From NCBI GenBank assembly GCA_964030785.1, contig OZ034967.1, positions 51,613,533 through 51,677,532 on the forward strand: DNA of 64,000 nucleotides, read 5' to 3'. Source of the DNA: Siderastrea siderea. Taxonomy: Eukaryota; Cnidaria; Anthozoa; Scleractinia; Rhizangiidae. Positions 48,618 to 59,405 of the stretch are shown in pieces; the stretch's first letter is position 1, and every line of letters starts with the position of its first letter. The notes below the pieces were generated by a model. That model worked only from the letters and a program-made list of their open reading frames with translations, did not search any database and was not told the DNA's origin. The position numbers were made by a program, and so were the translations under genes.

Positions 48618-51600
48618 CGGCAGTCATTTTCCAAGTCAGTTGGTCTGTCAGTGTTTTAGTAGATCAATAAATCGATTTGTTAAGAATGTGAAGCAATTTT
48701 AAATTATTCAGTACTGGAATAGTACTTTTAAAATCAGTGAATTTTTAAGCGTACTAGTTAAGAAAGTTTACCAATAAGTTTGTAAAGAAAATATGCTTAT
48801 AAGTCATTATTTGAATTTGTAAGGCTGCTGGAGTAAGGCGAATTGCGGTCGGCATTGGAAATGAGATCCACAGAGACGAGCTCGTCGAAATTGCTGGCAA
48901 CTACGAGGATGTTATACAAGTGCATTCATACGGTGACTTAATCAGCAAACTAGAGAACATTATGAAATTGGCTTGTGAGAACCAGTACCCAGGTAAACAA
49001 ACGAAAGACAGATCATCTTAATTAGTTCCTGTAGAACCAACAGTGGCTTAAATTGGATGCCAAGAATGAAAAGCCACAAAAACAAGTAGTCATTTCCAAT
49101 AATAACTATGAGTAACTGTGTTATGATGCAACCTTATGGTTTGGAACTTAGGTTAGCCGAAATTGTGTGGCTAACTTTCGACACCATTAAAGATAATTTT
49201 CCCGATAGAGTGAAAATGGTGGTGACTTAAAGTGCCACTGGGACCAGAATTTTGGTATTCCATATTTTTACATTTTTGAACATAGTTTGTGGTTCTTAGT
49301 TACCATGCCAAATTTCAACTTATTACGACGACTAGAAGTCGCTTTTTTCGGACGGTTTTTGTCGAGATTTTGCGGCCACCATTACTGGCCCTTGTTCCGG
49401 AAGCTGGCTTGCGAATGAGCGGAAGTGACGTCAGAGGCTCACCTCAAACCTAGTACCTTCACATGGTTACTTGCCACGGGAAAGTAAATTGTCCTCGAGG
49501 AAAGATTTCTTGCCAAGTGTTTGTTGCTCGACTTTGAAATCTTCCTTGCAGCGGCAGTAATGACAGGTAGCACTTGTGTTGTACAATGCTACAACAATAA
49601 CTGAATCCAACCACCGAGCTGGTATTTTGCTTCATTGAAGCCCTGCGAACGGGCCCGCAATGGAAAAAAGGACAATGTTCGCACTCACACACAGTGCGAA
49701 TTTCAACCCGAGAGGCATTTTGATCATTTCACGGACGAGTTTTTCCAGAGGGCTGTTCATGTCGCAAGATCCCAGAGGTCGATCATTCCATTGCCCATTC
49801 CAACTATATGGAAAAAAGAACCGGAAAAAAACATTATCCGCGCGAACAAGACGAAAGGTAATTTACCTAATCTTATAACGCAGTTGAAGTGATAGTTTGT
49901 TTCTTTTTCAACGCATCCACCATTGTGCAAAACTGATTTTCTTTTAACGTATTTTGAAATTTATTATCGTCGAGGAAAACCCTTTCAGTTCTGCCGTATG
50001 CTAGCGCGAAGATCCTCGGCGAATGCAATCCTGACCGCCTTGATTAAGCTGATATAGTTTGTACTGCTTATCTTTTCCTTTTTTTAATTCCGCGTGTGTT
50101 AATTTCAGAGCAGTAATCGCTTAGAAGCATGGACATTTATTTTATAACATACCATCCTGAATGTGGAGAAACTTTTCTCTCTTTATTCCCTGTCGGTGAA
50201 CAGTCGATTGACATTATGGTTCGGGCAGTAGCAAAACTTAGGTTAGGTATTATTACAACCTATAAGAATTGAAAATGGAAGACATTCCACCCCTAAAATC
50301 CCTGAGCATCTGAGAATTTGTCAATGCTGCAGCTCAAATGAAGTTGAAAACGAAGTACACTTCCTCTTATCTTGCAATAGATATGATCCAATTAGAAAAT
50401 CTTTAATGGACGATATTATTAGTAAATATTCCGATTTCGATTCTTAAAATTGTATTTCTCTTAAATAGCATTGACGCTTTCACTTGTTAAAAATTAGGTT
50501 ACTTCATTTACGAAGCTTTTGCATTAAGGAATGGATCAATAGACACAAAAATTGTAAATTAATCGATTTTGCAATATTTTTTCTTTCTCTTTTCTATGTG
50601 CAATGGCATTTGTAATTGAGAATGCAAACAAAATGTTGTTGTTGTTGTTCGAGATAAAGGCTTTAATAGATCGGATCGTCGGTGCGTGGAAATTGAAGTT
50701 GGGAAAAAATATGGGTCAATTATCACACGCCACTATTTGCCTAAGGGTTTAACAATGTTATTTCTTTTACCTGTCATAGCAATCTTAGTAAATGAACTAC
50801 TAAGAAAAATGATTAAATATCAAGTTATTAAGCTTATGTTTCGCAGCGAATGAGGCAAGCGAAAGCTTCGTTTCCTCGGCGGTCCGCATGTTGTTGTTGA
50901 GCAGCGGAAAATTTTCATTGTGCGCTTTTAATTTTCACTACAAATATTTAGATTCCGGTCACACAAGGCCTCCAGTTCTTGAAAAAAAAAGGTTTGGATT
51001 TATTTCACTTCTTTCGACCCAGAAAAAGAATTCTCTAAAAACTGTTTAAAATATTTAGCAGCGCCAAGCACTTGTGTTTCAATGTGTTGAGTGACCACTG
51101 TACTATGTATGATAGACACGATAAGCTGCCTGGCAGCTGACTACAACAATAACGGTTTTTCAAGAAAGATTCCCAGACTATGCCAAGAATGGCCAAAAAT
51201 CTCAATGCTTTTTTTATAATATATAATGAACATAAACAACGGCAGACAAGGTATCGCTTCTTTTATTTTCTCCCACACCAACATCGATCGACCCAAGGTT
51301 GAGAAGTTTTCATAGGTGTTTTGTCTAAATTTCCACAGCTTAAAAGATCAATTCTTCGAATAGCCATGTCTATTTTGCCACAGGTTTACAGTGGATAAGA
51401 GTTACACAACCTACCTTGGAATGGACAACTTTATGATCGCTGTATAGCAGCTGAACAGCTGGCTGGTGAGCGCTATCCAAGCTTTGAACAACCGAGATGA
51501 AGCGATAAATTTTATCCACCGGACAGTGACTTATCCGTTGAAAAAGAGTTATCCACTTTTTGAGCAACTGGGGCCTGAACTACAATCATTGTCTAAGCAT

Positions 51601-54600
51601 TTTTCGCTTATGTTTTGAACTCCCGCCGAATAACTCAAATAATATTGTCAACAAACCGTTTGTTTACAAGATTATTAGTTGAAACCTCACATCAGTTCTT
51701 ACATCGTACGGTAAGAAAAATTCTTCATTTGCCGAATGAAACGAATCCTCAGAGGCTTCGGAAGTTAAAGACTGTTCCGAATCGTAGAAATACTCTTCGG
51801 AGGTTTCGCAGTCGACGGTAGACATCTTCAGTCAAAACACAAGGAAACGCGACTGAGGTGAGCCTCTGACGTCACAAGCTATTAAATTGCGCAATCACCC
51901 AGGAACACGTTTTCAGTAATGGCGGACACATTTTACGCGACTTTGGAGCTAAAAAATATTAGGATGGAAGGTTTGTTGTTCAGTTTTCTGGGGAAATATG
52001 AACAAAACGCGATATTCTGCGACAGAATTTGGCGGAAATAAACCTATGAATTTTCGTCTCAGTGGCACTTTAAAGGGGAAAACTATGAATGAATGAATGA
52101 ATGAATGAATGAATGAATGAACGAATGAATGAATGAATGAATGAATGAATGAATGAATGAACCCTTCGTCATGTGAAGGTGAATAAACTCTTCTGTTCAG
52201 TATGGCAGTGCCGTTGCATTGCTTCCCTTCTGTCTTTTACTTTTTTCTTAAAACATTTGTTCTTGTTTGTGGTTCAAATTTATTAACTGGACACCTTAGT
52301 TGAGGTGAACCCGCTGTTGCATACCACGTATAAAATGTCACGAAGGTAACTTTTCTTTCATACGTTTTCTAATATTGTCATCCCAACTAATGTAACGATG
52401 AAGGTTTCCAAAAGCCTTAAGGTTTCTCTTAAGGTTTTTGTATTTAGTTTGTTTGAATTGCAAAGTAAAGTTTGTGTGGTGTGGTGAATTAGCCTGAAAC
52501 TTGAAACTTTTAACTTCGGAGCTCTTGGCAGTAAAATATGGTAAAAAACAACGTTAGTGATAACGGATTTTGAAATTACTTTTCTGTAGGATCCTGCGGT
52601 CCTTGGGGATCTTATGGAAGCTGCAGCAAGAGCTGTGGATCCGGTTTCAAGGTTCGCAGGAGAAGCTGCCCAGGAAACAGTCTACACTTAAAACAACCGA
52701 AAGCCACCTGCAACACCAACCTGTGTCCAGGACAAAGTATGATTCGTGGTCTTTTATGATGTTAAAGAAAGTAGCAAATATTTCTTCAAAAAAACGTTCC
52801 TTGAGCTAAAAATGTTTGCGGGCATTTGACCTTTGGAAAGGAATTGTTTTTAAATACCTCAATCTGGGGCCCTTAGTATGAGTGAAAATCAGCTCGAATT
52901 AATTAATGAACTAATTAGAGTAATTTTCAATTGATCTGAGCGGCGAAAGTAATATTGTGTTTGCTTTACTGCCTTCCCTAACTGGCTAAGGGCCGATTTA
53001 CACGGTACGACTTTTGCTTACGACTGTCGTATGCGACTTTTGTAGCGCGCGCTGTTCGCGTTAAGCAAAGATCGCATCACTGGTCATTCTAACATTTTGA
53101 TTGTGGCTATAACTGTCGTCGGGTTTTAAAACACGTTTCAAAATCCTACGACAGTTTTCGTGTTGTGTGCAACTGTCGTAAAGATGTAATACGTCTGATT
53201 TAGACGACACGATTCGTGTTGTAGACATGACGTGAGCAAGACGCAAACTTCAGTCGTAAGGAAAAATCGTTCCGTCTAAATCGGCCCTAAGAAAGCTCGT
53301 GCCACTTAATTGACCAATCAGACGTAACCCCAGTCGTGACTTGATCGCATGCGTTTTCTCGCGATTAATGCTAGTTAGTTGTACTTTCTGCGATTTCTGA
53401 TTGGTTCATTTTGTGTTTTGTTCCTGTTGTGATTGGTTAGAGTAACTACTTTGGTTTTGGTTTACGACACTCATTTGAAAACCGCTCGAACTTATTATTA
53501 ATTGGTCTGTGCACATATGTTATGCTACACCTGCCCTTCCTAAAAACTTTTTTTATAACTGTGGTATAATTATTCCGCATTTTCTAACGAACGTGCAGAG
53601 CCTTGCCAAGACAGCCAATCAAACTGTCCATCCCTGGTGGCCGCCGGGCAGTGCTGGAAGCAAGCCACTGGACCAAACTTTCACAAGACTTACACACTGT
53701 GGAACCGGTGCAAGAAAAGCTGTCGCAGATGTGACGGTAATTAGCCATGAATTTACTAAACTAGCTATAAGCTAACTAACCCAGAAATTGTAAATTTATC
53801 CACGACCCTGTCGTTGTTTTTGTTATTAATGTGGCTGATTTCTGCAGAAAAGTTCGGAGGTCTTTGGGAGATCTTCGGCAACCTCGGAGTCTCCTTCCCG
53901 AGACACTTTTCAGGGCACCTCGAGTTCCGCGGTTAAACTCAGATTATTTGCAGTCGTGTAATTTGTACTTCACATCAAAGCTGCATTCCAGTTTTTGAAC
54001 AATAACAATTATTATTTTTGGTGTCATCTGAGTGGTATTAATTTTTTCAGATGAATTAATCAGTGTAAGCAATGTTTGTTGTCTTATCATAATTCTTCAT
54101 TCTATAACTTCTGAAAGTTCGAAAATCATTCCAATATGCTCCACTTGTCTTCAACAGTTGATCCTTCTGATTGCCAAGATAATGATCCTTATCAGTGCCC
54201 ATGGCTGGCGGCTAAGAATCCGGGATCATGTCGAGCGCAATTGAAATGTAAGTAAATAAATAATGTGGTGGGGTAGTTGAATGTCTTATGCGCAACAACC
54301 TTCGAGATCAAGAAAATCGATAGTGGTCACTTATTATAGAGACGCCTCTAGAACAGTTTCTCGAGTCACCCTAGCATTCTTCCCAACACGTAAGGGTTTG
54401 TGGCCATTTCCCTACGGCAACGAGGAAGATGTAAAAACGATCAGCATTCTTAAATCCCATGGAATCAACGAAAGTCAGTTTATATGGAATTGAAGTGTTT
54501 CAGTCCCACACCGATCCAAGACCACAGTATCTTTAGAAATGAATCCCTTCGTCACTTATGAGAGAGTCTACAAACAGTGATTTACTGATTTCACAAAGAC

Positions 54601-55984
54601 GTCGCTTACGGGAGTAGTCGCACACAGCTAGACTGGAGAACCGAAACACGAAAATCAACACCCTTTTCAAAAAGATAACAGACACCTCAGTTAAATGGCT
54701 AGTTTTGTTGAAAAAAATCTAAAAGTAATGAAGGAAGAGACGAGAAATAAGTGATGTATAGCACAGGCAATCTAGGCTAGCGACACGATTGATCGGTAGG
54801 CAAGCAGTGTTCAGGTAACACCACGGTCGACCACTGGGAATTACAAATGTAAAAAGCCCTGATCTTATCCGAGATATAACGGCAGTTTCTTTCAAAACTA
54901 TGGCCACATTCATGAGGAAAAAAGGAAAAACCGAAGGAGAAAAGTGCAAGGTGAAATATGGCAACGTGTACTTTTCGTCAGTCACTCTTTTCCTTTCTTT
55001 CTCTCCCTCTCTCGAGATTATGTATTTAAATCAAATATGTACAGGGAAAATGAAGTGATTGGACTCCATACCGGATATTAACTTTTTATTTGGATTTTTT
55101 TAAAACTTTTTCTACAGATGTTTGTAAGAAGAGCTGTAACACTTGTGGGATAGGAGGTAAAGATTAATGAACCTTTTTGTAAAATTCGTTTCTTTATTAG
55201 GAAAGAATATTACACGTACAAGTTAATTACTATATAGTTCAACGATAAATATCGCCAGAAATTTCAAGTAAATGTTTTTAAAGGTAGTTTGCTCAAACCA
55301 AGCTTAAGGGATCGGTATACAGTTTACGTTTTAAAGATAAAAAAATCTCACCCATGTTTAAAACTTTTAGCGTACTGTCATCTAAAACCCTGTACTTCGT
55401 AAGAGGCTCACGTGTTTCTAGAGACGTCAGCCAAATACGTGTGCTTCAAGGCTTGGATGATAACCGAATTAATAAACATAGTATCAGCAATTTCAAGTCA
55501 ATCACTATTTCAAGAAGTTCTTGTGACTAACATAAAAGGATTGTATTTAAACAGTCGCGTGAATAGCAACTGACCATACGACATCTTCTTGAATCCAAAT
55601 TAAACTGACTTTCACTCAGGTAGGCAAAACAACAGACAATGTGTCCAACGAAAGTCTTTTCCAGGACTTGGGTTAACCGAACGATCAAACCAGAAATAAG
55701 ATTGGTATCACTGACACCTTAGACATTTGATAAAATGTTGTTGAACAATTGTTTTCATAGGTGGAGGTGGACAAGGCGGTGGGGGTGGAAACACTGGAGG
55801 CTGGGGAGGAGGCGGACATACCGGAGGTGGAGGATACGGCGGAGGGGGAAGACCAGGCGGCTGGGGAGGCGGTCACCATGGTGGAGGTGGAGGATACGGT
55901 GGAGGCGGACGACCGGGTGGCTGGGGAGGCGGACGACCAGGAGGCTATGGCGGTGGCCACAGACCAGGTGGCTGGGGACGTTGA
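40166..55984 (+). CDS. Secreted vWA-TSP1-ShK matrix/adhesion protein (coadhesin-like)
   Basis: Fifteen exons: 40166-40217, 41182-41612, 42106-42259, 42650-42832, 43570-43752, 45615-45797, 46502-46669, 47817-48015, 48260-48488, 48824-48992, 52590-52736, 53599-53736, 54158-54247, 55118-55156, 55761-55984. They sum to 2,589 nt, or 862 residues, with no frame break. Order: signal peptide (1-17), vWA (about 27-212), TSP1 x4 (213-451), vWA (about 458-650), TSP1 (651-699), ShK x2 (700-788), Gly-rich tail (789-862). Likely an extracellular adhesion or matrix protein. Coral coadhesin also combines vWA and TSP1 domains; here ShK and the Gly-rich tail are added. Function is inferred from domains. Confidence 0.85.
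41182..42259 (+). CDS. Matrix-protein exons 2-3: first vWA domain
   Basis: Exon 2 (41182-41612) has LDLSIVIDQTKSVG, where the metal-site motif DxSxS reads D34-Q-T36-K-S38, then TDIALEVV and VMIVFTDGAT, supplying the other MIDAS residues. Exon 3 (42106-42259) has VHRIAVGIGK and ends in VTC. The Thr in place of the first Ser is unusual, while the second vWA has the canonical form. The intron between them is phase 0. Confidence 0.85.
42650..42832 (+). CDS. Matrix-protein exon 4: TSP1 repeat 1
   Basis: This 183-bp phase 1-1 exon carries YTAWSKWSACSATCGGGV, with the WxxW and CSxTCG core, and six cysteines in all. The exon equals one domain. Confidence 0.9.
43570..43752 (+). CDS. Matrix-protein exon 5: TSP1 repeat 2
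   Basis: This 183-bp phase 1-1 exon has YSSWNKWSDCSVTCGGGV. It is nearly identical to exon 6 in coding and flanking intron sequence. The first Trp pair reads WNKW. Confidence 0.9.
45615..45797 (+). CDS. Matrix-protein exon 6: TSP1 repeat 3
   Basis: This 183-bp phase 1-1 exon has YSSWSKWSDCSVTCGGGV. It differs from exon 5 by few residues (WSK for WNK, RFRA for RTRA), so the pair is a recent duplication. Confidence 0.9.
46502..46669 (+). CDS. Matrix-protein exon 7: TSP1 repeat 4
   Basis: It reads WSPWSNPGPCDKTCGGGVRV. The donor is T|GTAGGT at 46,670; its final base completes the last Cys codon with exon 8 (AAT TGC). The neighbouring GTCGCA would break the frame. Confidence 0.85.
47817..48992 (+). 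CDS. Matrix-protein exons 8-10: second vWA domain
   Basis: Exon 8 (47817-48015) starts with a proline linker, then LDVGVILDSSNSIKP with the canonical DxSxS metal site. Exon 9 (48260-48488) has GGTRTDRALELA and VLLVLTDGDTNEG. Exon 10 (48824-48992) has VRRIAVGIGNEI. The join TAC AG|G TTC after exon 8 is required; reading on gives a stop. Confidence 0.85.
48528..48618. repeat. (CAAT)n microsatellite
   Basis: About 22 CAAT units with a few CGAT and CAAC variants lie in the intron after exon 9. Confidence 0.95.
49564..49857 (+). pseudogene. THAP-domain exon of the Kolobok-like element, decayed
   Basis: The frame starts GSTCVVQCYNNN, with the first CxxxC of a THAP zinc finger, then hits an in-frame TGA near 49,602. 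It continues with CEFQPERHFDHFTDEFFQRA and ends IPTIWKK before a donor (GTAATT) at 49,858. THAP domains need C-x2-H at HF; here the Cys is Phe (FDHF). The stop and the lost ligand show it cannot bind zinc normally. Confidence 0.6.
50262..50655 (+). pseudogene. LINE reverse-transcriptase C-terminus nested in the Kolobok-like element
   Basis: A frame reads IENGRHSTPKIPEHLRICQC, then EVENEVHFLLSCNRYDPIR: the C-x2-C ... H-x4-C tail of LINE reverse transcriptases. It ends FDS-stop near 50,447; decayed sequence (KLGYFIYEAF) and a TTG-repeat tail at 50,635-50,650 follow. Confidence 0.6.
51668..51825 (-). CDS. Acidic N-terminal exon, probably transposon-encoded
   Basis: From an ATG at 51,825 on the minus strand it encodes MSTVDCETSEEYFYDSEQSL and more Ser/Glu-rich sequence, ending at a GTAAAC donor. 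It lies inside the Kolobok-like element, antisense to the host gene. No continuation was found. It may be a second protein of the element or a captured exon. Confidence 0.4.
52084..52160. repeat. (GAAT)n microsatellite
   Basis: About 19 ATGA/GAAT units lie directly beyond the right end of the Kolobok-like element. Confidence 0.95.
52590..52736 (+). CDS. Matrix-protein exon 11: TSP1 repeat 5
   Basis: It reads CGPWGSYGSCSKSCGSGF. The WxxW site is reduced to one Trp, and the loop (RRRSCPGNSL) differs from repeats 1-4. The donor is GTATGA after CAA A, phase 1. Confidence 0.8.
52990..53287. mobile_element. 298-bp Harbinger-type MITE in matrix-protein intron
   Basis: Inverted ends start GGGCCGATTTACACGG and end with the near-complement over about 40 bp. 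TAA flanks both sides (52,987-52,989 and 53,288-53,290). It lies between exons 11 and 12. Confidence 0.8.
53599..53736 (+). CDS. Matrix-protein exon 12: ShK domain 1
   Basis: This 138-bp phase 1-1 exon has six cysteines in ShK order, starting CQDSQSNCPSLVAAGQC and ending CKKSCRRC. ShK domains are small disulfide-rich modules common in cnidarian secreted proteins and in enzymes such as astacins. The loop before the last cysteines (TYTLWNR) is long, which suits a structural module. Confidence 0.8.
54158..55156 (+). CDS. Matrix-protein exons 13-14: ShK domain 2
   Basis: Exon 13 (54158-54247) has CQDNDPYQCPWLAAKNPGSC; exon 14 (55118-55156) has VCKKSCNTC. The six cysteines make one ShK domain split by a phase 1 intron, whereas ShK 1 is on one exon. 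Exon 14 is only 39 bp. Confidence 0.75.
55761..55984 (+). CDS. Matrix-protein exon 15: glycine-rich tail
   Basis: About 74 residues, over half of them Gly, form repeats such as GGGGYGGGGRPGGWGGG with regularly placed Trp, Tyr, His and Arg, ending GGWGR at TGA 55,982-55,984. This resembles Gly/Trp-rich structural protein tails. Reading frames on the other frames and strand are shadows. Confidence 0.8.
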
Positions 55985-56002
55985 AAATCCTAAATTTATA
56001 GT

Positions 56003-56785
56003 GTGAGTACGATTTGCAAGACATTTCTGTTTCTAAAAGGAAACACTCTTTCCTTAAAGCTAGAATAGTATGAATGTAAGTCTGTAAACATACAATAAAG
56101 GCGCGAAATCAAGGAAAAAACTGTGGAAATACGAAACGAATCCCGAAGGGTAAAACTGCCCCAATTTTTCCGAAACATTGATAAAGGTTACCCTAAATCA
56201 TAAAAGCAAGGAGAGAAATTCCATAGTATGTTCTAACTGGTTTTATCCAATTAGAGCGTGTGAGTTGACTTGAACATTTTGTAATGATCAATAAACCTCT
56301 TTCAAAAACCGCAATCATTTTAATTGCGCACGCGCAGGTTTAACCTCCCATCAGCATTTGTTCTAAGAGCACAAAGTGTCGTAAAAACGTGTAAGTACAC
56401 TACATCGAGTGACTTCTAAAGAATAAAAGACGCCTAGAACTCGGCTCTGACTTGCACACAAGGGCACTTGGGCCAGTTCATTCATTTCATTGTCTTAACG
56501 AGTCTCAGTTCCAGTGAGTTTCGTTAGGACACACCTCAAGTAAAACGACACTTGCTTTCAATGGCCTTACGTAAAGGTATTTATATGTATAGAGATGAAG
56601 TGATGGAGAAATGAAAAGAGTAAAATCAAATCTCTTGTACGTCGGCGAAGACGGTTTTAATTATAATTACTGAAGTTTATTGCTGCTTTCTTGTCTTTGC
56701 AGGTACGCTTCCTGAATTGGCTGATATTTCAGAAGTAAGAAAACGGATGAAATAAGAAATTAGTTGCAACAGTTAGTGAAATAAA
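56003..56785 (+). other. 3' UTR signals, possible 3' UTR intron
   Basis: AATAAA lies at 56,094-56,099, about 110 bp after the stop. Alternatively a strong donor (GTGAGT, 56,003) pairs with an acceptor at 56,701-56,702 (CTTTGCAG), and AATAAA follows at 56,780. Both ends are plausible; the stop is only 18 bp before the donor, so decay would not be triggered. Confidence 0.4.
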
Positions 56786-56799
56786 CAGTCAAATTAAAT

Positions 56800-58205
56800 G
56801 ACTTTGTCTTCAGTCTACATTTGTTCAATTTAACCAATATAAGGCATAGCTATGCATCAGTCATCTCCAGCAGTGTCTCCCCCCCCCCCCCCTCCCCACG
56901 GGTAAAGGCTCCGGCATTAACATTTTTTGAAAACAAACTGGCAAATGCACACTTGGACGCCTGGAAGTCTTATTTGTTATTGAATTGCTTCAGCGACCGT
57001 TCGCTAAGTAAAACTGGCATCTCATCTATGTCCTCCTTATACAAAATTAAATTCCTCGCTTTTACTGATGAACGTTCTACTGAAACGAAGCCACAATTCG
57101 GTAGGGTCAAATTGCCTGGGGTAGACTAATGCCAGACCTCTGGTAAGGAGAATGCGGAAAATGCCTCACTTATGCCGGGGAGTCGATAGACACTGCTGAA
57201 ACTGACAGACGCAACAGTTGAAGGACTGCAAAGGTGATACCAGAAGTAGTGCAATTTATATTGAAACCATCACAACGGGCACAATCTTGTCTTACGTTCA
57301 TAAACTATGGCTGAATAACTACACAGAAACGTTTCTATTGGTTAGCTACCTCAACACAACGCATAAACCCGTTGTGGCTTGTGGAGGCTCAAGACCAATA
57401 TCGCTAACAAAAACGTGTGACAAAGAAGCTTTTTGGCTTCATGTAGATCTTATAATCATTCTTATGCATAAAATGTTCACCAACGCGAGCAAGACAATTA
57501 TATCACGGTGGCATTAACGGGACTACGTCATCCATTTTCAGTAGCACTGGAAAGCCATAAACACATTTGTATCATTGGAAACCGAAACATAATGGTCCTG
57601 TTTTGTTGAAAATGGCAATAATTGTAGTGCACAAAACCTGTTAATAAGTGTCTTTTCCATGTTCTTCTTTTGTTTCTTACATAAAACAGGTAAAAGCTTA
57701 TATTGTAGCTCGTTCTTTCTTGAAAATTCACTCGATGTCATTCCCTTGGTGGTCTAGAAGCATTTGTCTAGGGTTCTTAGGGATCACTCTTTGGGTTCCT
57801 GGTAACGGTGCTTATAAAATAAGCAAATATTCAACGGCAAAGGCTTTTCGGATCCATTTTTCCGGCTCTTTCTTGCCCTTTACCGTTTCAAGTAAGCGTC
57901 CTTCATTCGCAAAATAGTTTTTGACCCTTTTCTTTCATCAGGTTTCTGTTTTTGTTAGTTTTGTGAATAATAGGTTTGAAGTCTGTTTCAGTTAATTGTA
58001 GTTATATTTTAATATATTAGTCAAATCTGTCGTCAATTTATGCTGAAAGCACCACAGCAGTGCAAAATCTTTTGTTTTACATTCACACACTACGTTGACC
58101 TACTCACCAGAAACATAGCTATTGTTTAGTTTCTCCAGCAGAGATGAAAACCTTTTGTAGTTTGTACACTGTTAAAGCTAGAAAGTTCCTTTTTAGTTTA
58201 CCACG
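56800..58205. other. No gene recognised
   Basis: Short frames without domains and a poly-C run near 56,880 are all that is seen. Confidence 0.4.
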
Positions 58206-59066
58206 CAGGCCCGTAGCAAGACTGAGATAACTAGGGGGCAGGAAATTGGCCTGGTCAAAGCCCCCTCCCCCGTCAAAATACAGACGTTAACAAATAGGTC
58301 AGAAGGCATACAAAAATTCATGTCAGATAGATACTAACACTGTTCACAATGCCACAGTTTGAGTCGATTTTGTCAAAAAGGACACCTTTATGGGGACATC
58401 GTTCATTGAAAATTTGCCAAAAAGCTGCTTCCTGTCTGCTTTGTTGCCGACAAAGTTGTTGGTAACATCCACCAGATTTATAGCATCAGTTTTAAAAAAG
58501 TATCCTGAAAGTTACAAGGTTTGTCAAAATTCAAATATTTCGACAGCTAAGCTAATTTCGGACCTATGTTGCCTAATTCTCGTAAACGTTTAAATAATGT
58601 TTGTCACTCGATTACATGTAATAATCGAGTGAGGTAAATATAATTTTGTTCCCTAGACTTGTTCTACAACAGTGGGCTTAAAGTTTGTAGCAAATACTCA
58701 GCATTTGGTTAGCTATGAAAGGTATACAGGTTCTTTTCAGTCTTATGTTATACTGCCAGGGTAAAGGTGATATGGGTGAAGAAAGACATTGGTATAAGGA
58801 ACCTGGGCGACTGAAATGTGCGGTGGGCTAGTAGATTTTTGAAGCTAACTTGCCCGGTGGCTAGTGACTTAACTCAACAGATGTCGAACCCTGTTTAAGG
58901 CCGTGAAATTATAAAAGGCACTTTTAGCATCAGAATTCAAGACTGATTGTTGCACATTAATTCAAGTTGTTTTAATGATATATTTTTGGGACGTGTAATG
59001 ATTTTTAACTTCCAAAAATTCTGGGGGGCTCGAGCCCCCCTGCCCCCCCCCCCTGCTACGGGCCTG
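58206..59066. mobile_element. 861-bp hAT-like element, 5-bp duplication
   Basis: The ends read CAGGCCCGTAGCA and its complement; CCACG flanks both sides (58,201-58,205 and 59,067-59,071). C-rich runs sit just inside each end (58,261 and 59,040). No transposase frame is seen. The CAGG start fits hAT, some families of which make 5-bp duplications; other superfamilies are possible. Confidence 0.6.
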
Positions 59067-59405
59067 CCACGTATTGCAGACAACCCAATAACTCGTGCAA
59101 ATTTTTTTCTGTACAACAAGGATACAAAATAGGCCGTTGGTCGCTTTCTGAAAGCAATTATTCTAACACCTACCTTTCTTTTAGCAGCGCGCGAAATCTA
59201 ACGGTGCAGTAACATAAGGGCATCCAATAATGCTCTATTTTCCCCTCAAAATTTAAAATTATCAAAGCTGACGAAAACTATGCCTTCAAATGCTTACTGT
59301 GCGAGCATTCCTAAAATCAAGCACTAAAATTATGTTCCTCCTATCCTATACGTTGCTATGGAATTGTTTCGCATCCCAAAGAAATGTTTTAAATTTTGTG
59401 TTAGA

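Larger units (their letters stand above)
49231..52069. mobile_element. 2.84-kb Kolobok-like transposon in matrix-protein intron
   Basis: The ends read AGTGCCACTGGGAC and the complement of AGTGCCACTGAGAC, and TTAA flanks both sides (49,227-49,230 and 52,070-52,073). A subterminal inverted match, GACGTCAGAGGCTCACCTCA, lies near 49,429 and inverted near 51,855. A decayed THAP-domain exon lies inside. TTAA duplication together with a THAP domain points to Kolobok rather than piggyBac or P elements. Confidence 0.7.

Noticed and set aside
53599..55156. Treating the ShK exons as a separate toxin gene
   Set aside because: They are phase 1 exons in frame with the TSP1 exon before and the Gly-rich exon after, with no signal peptide of their own.
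55685..56024. Ser-, His- and Arg-rich frames overlapping the last matrix-protein exon
   Set aside because: They are shadow frames of the glycine-rich coding exon; only the phase 1 frame continues the upstream exons.
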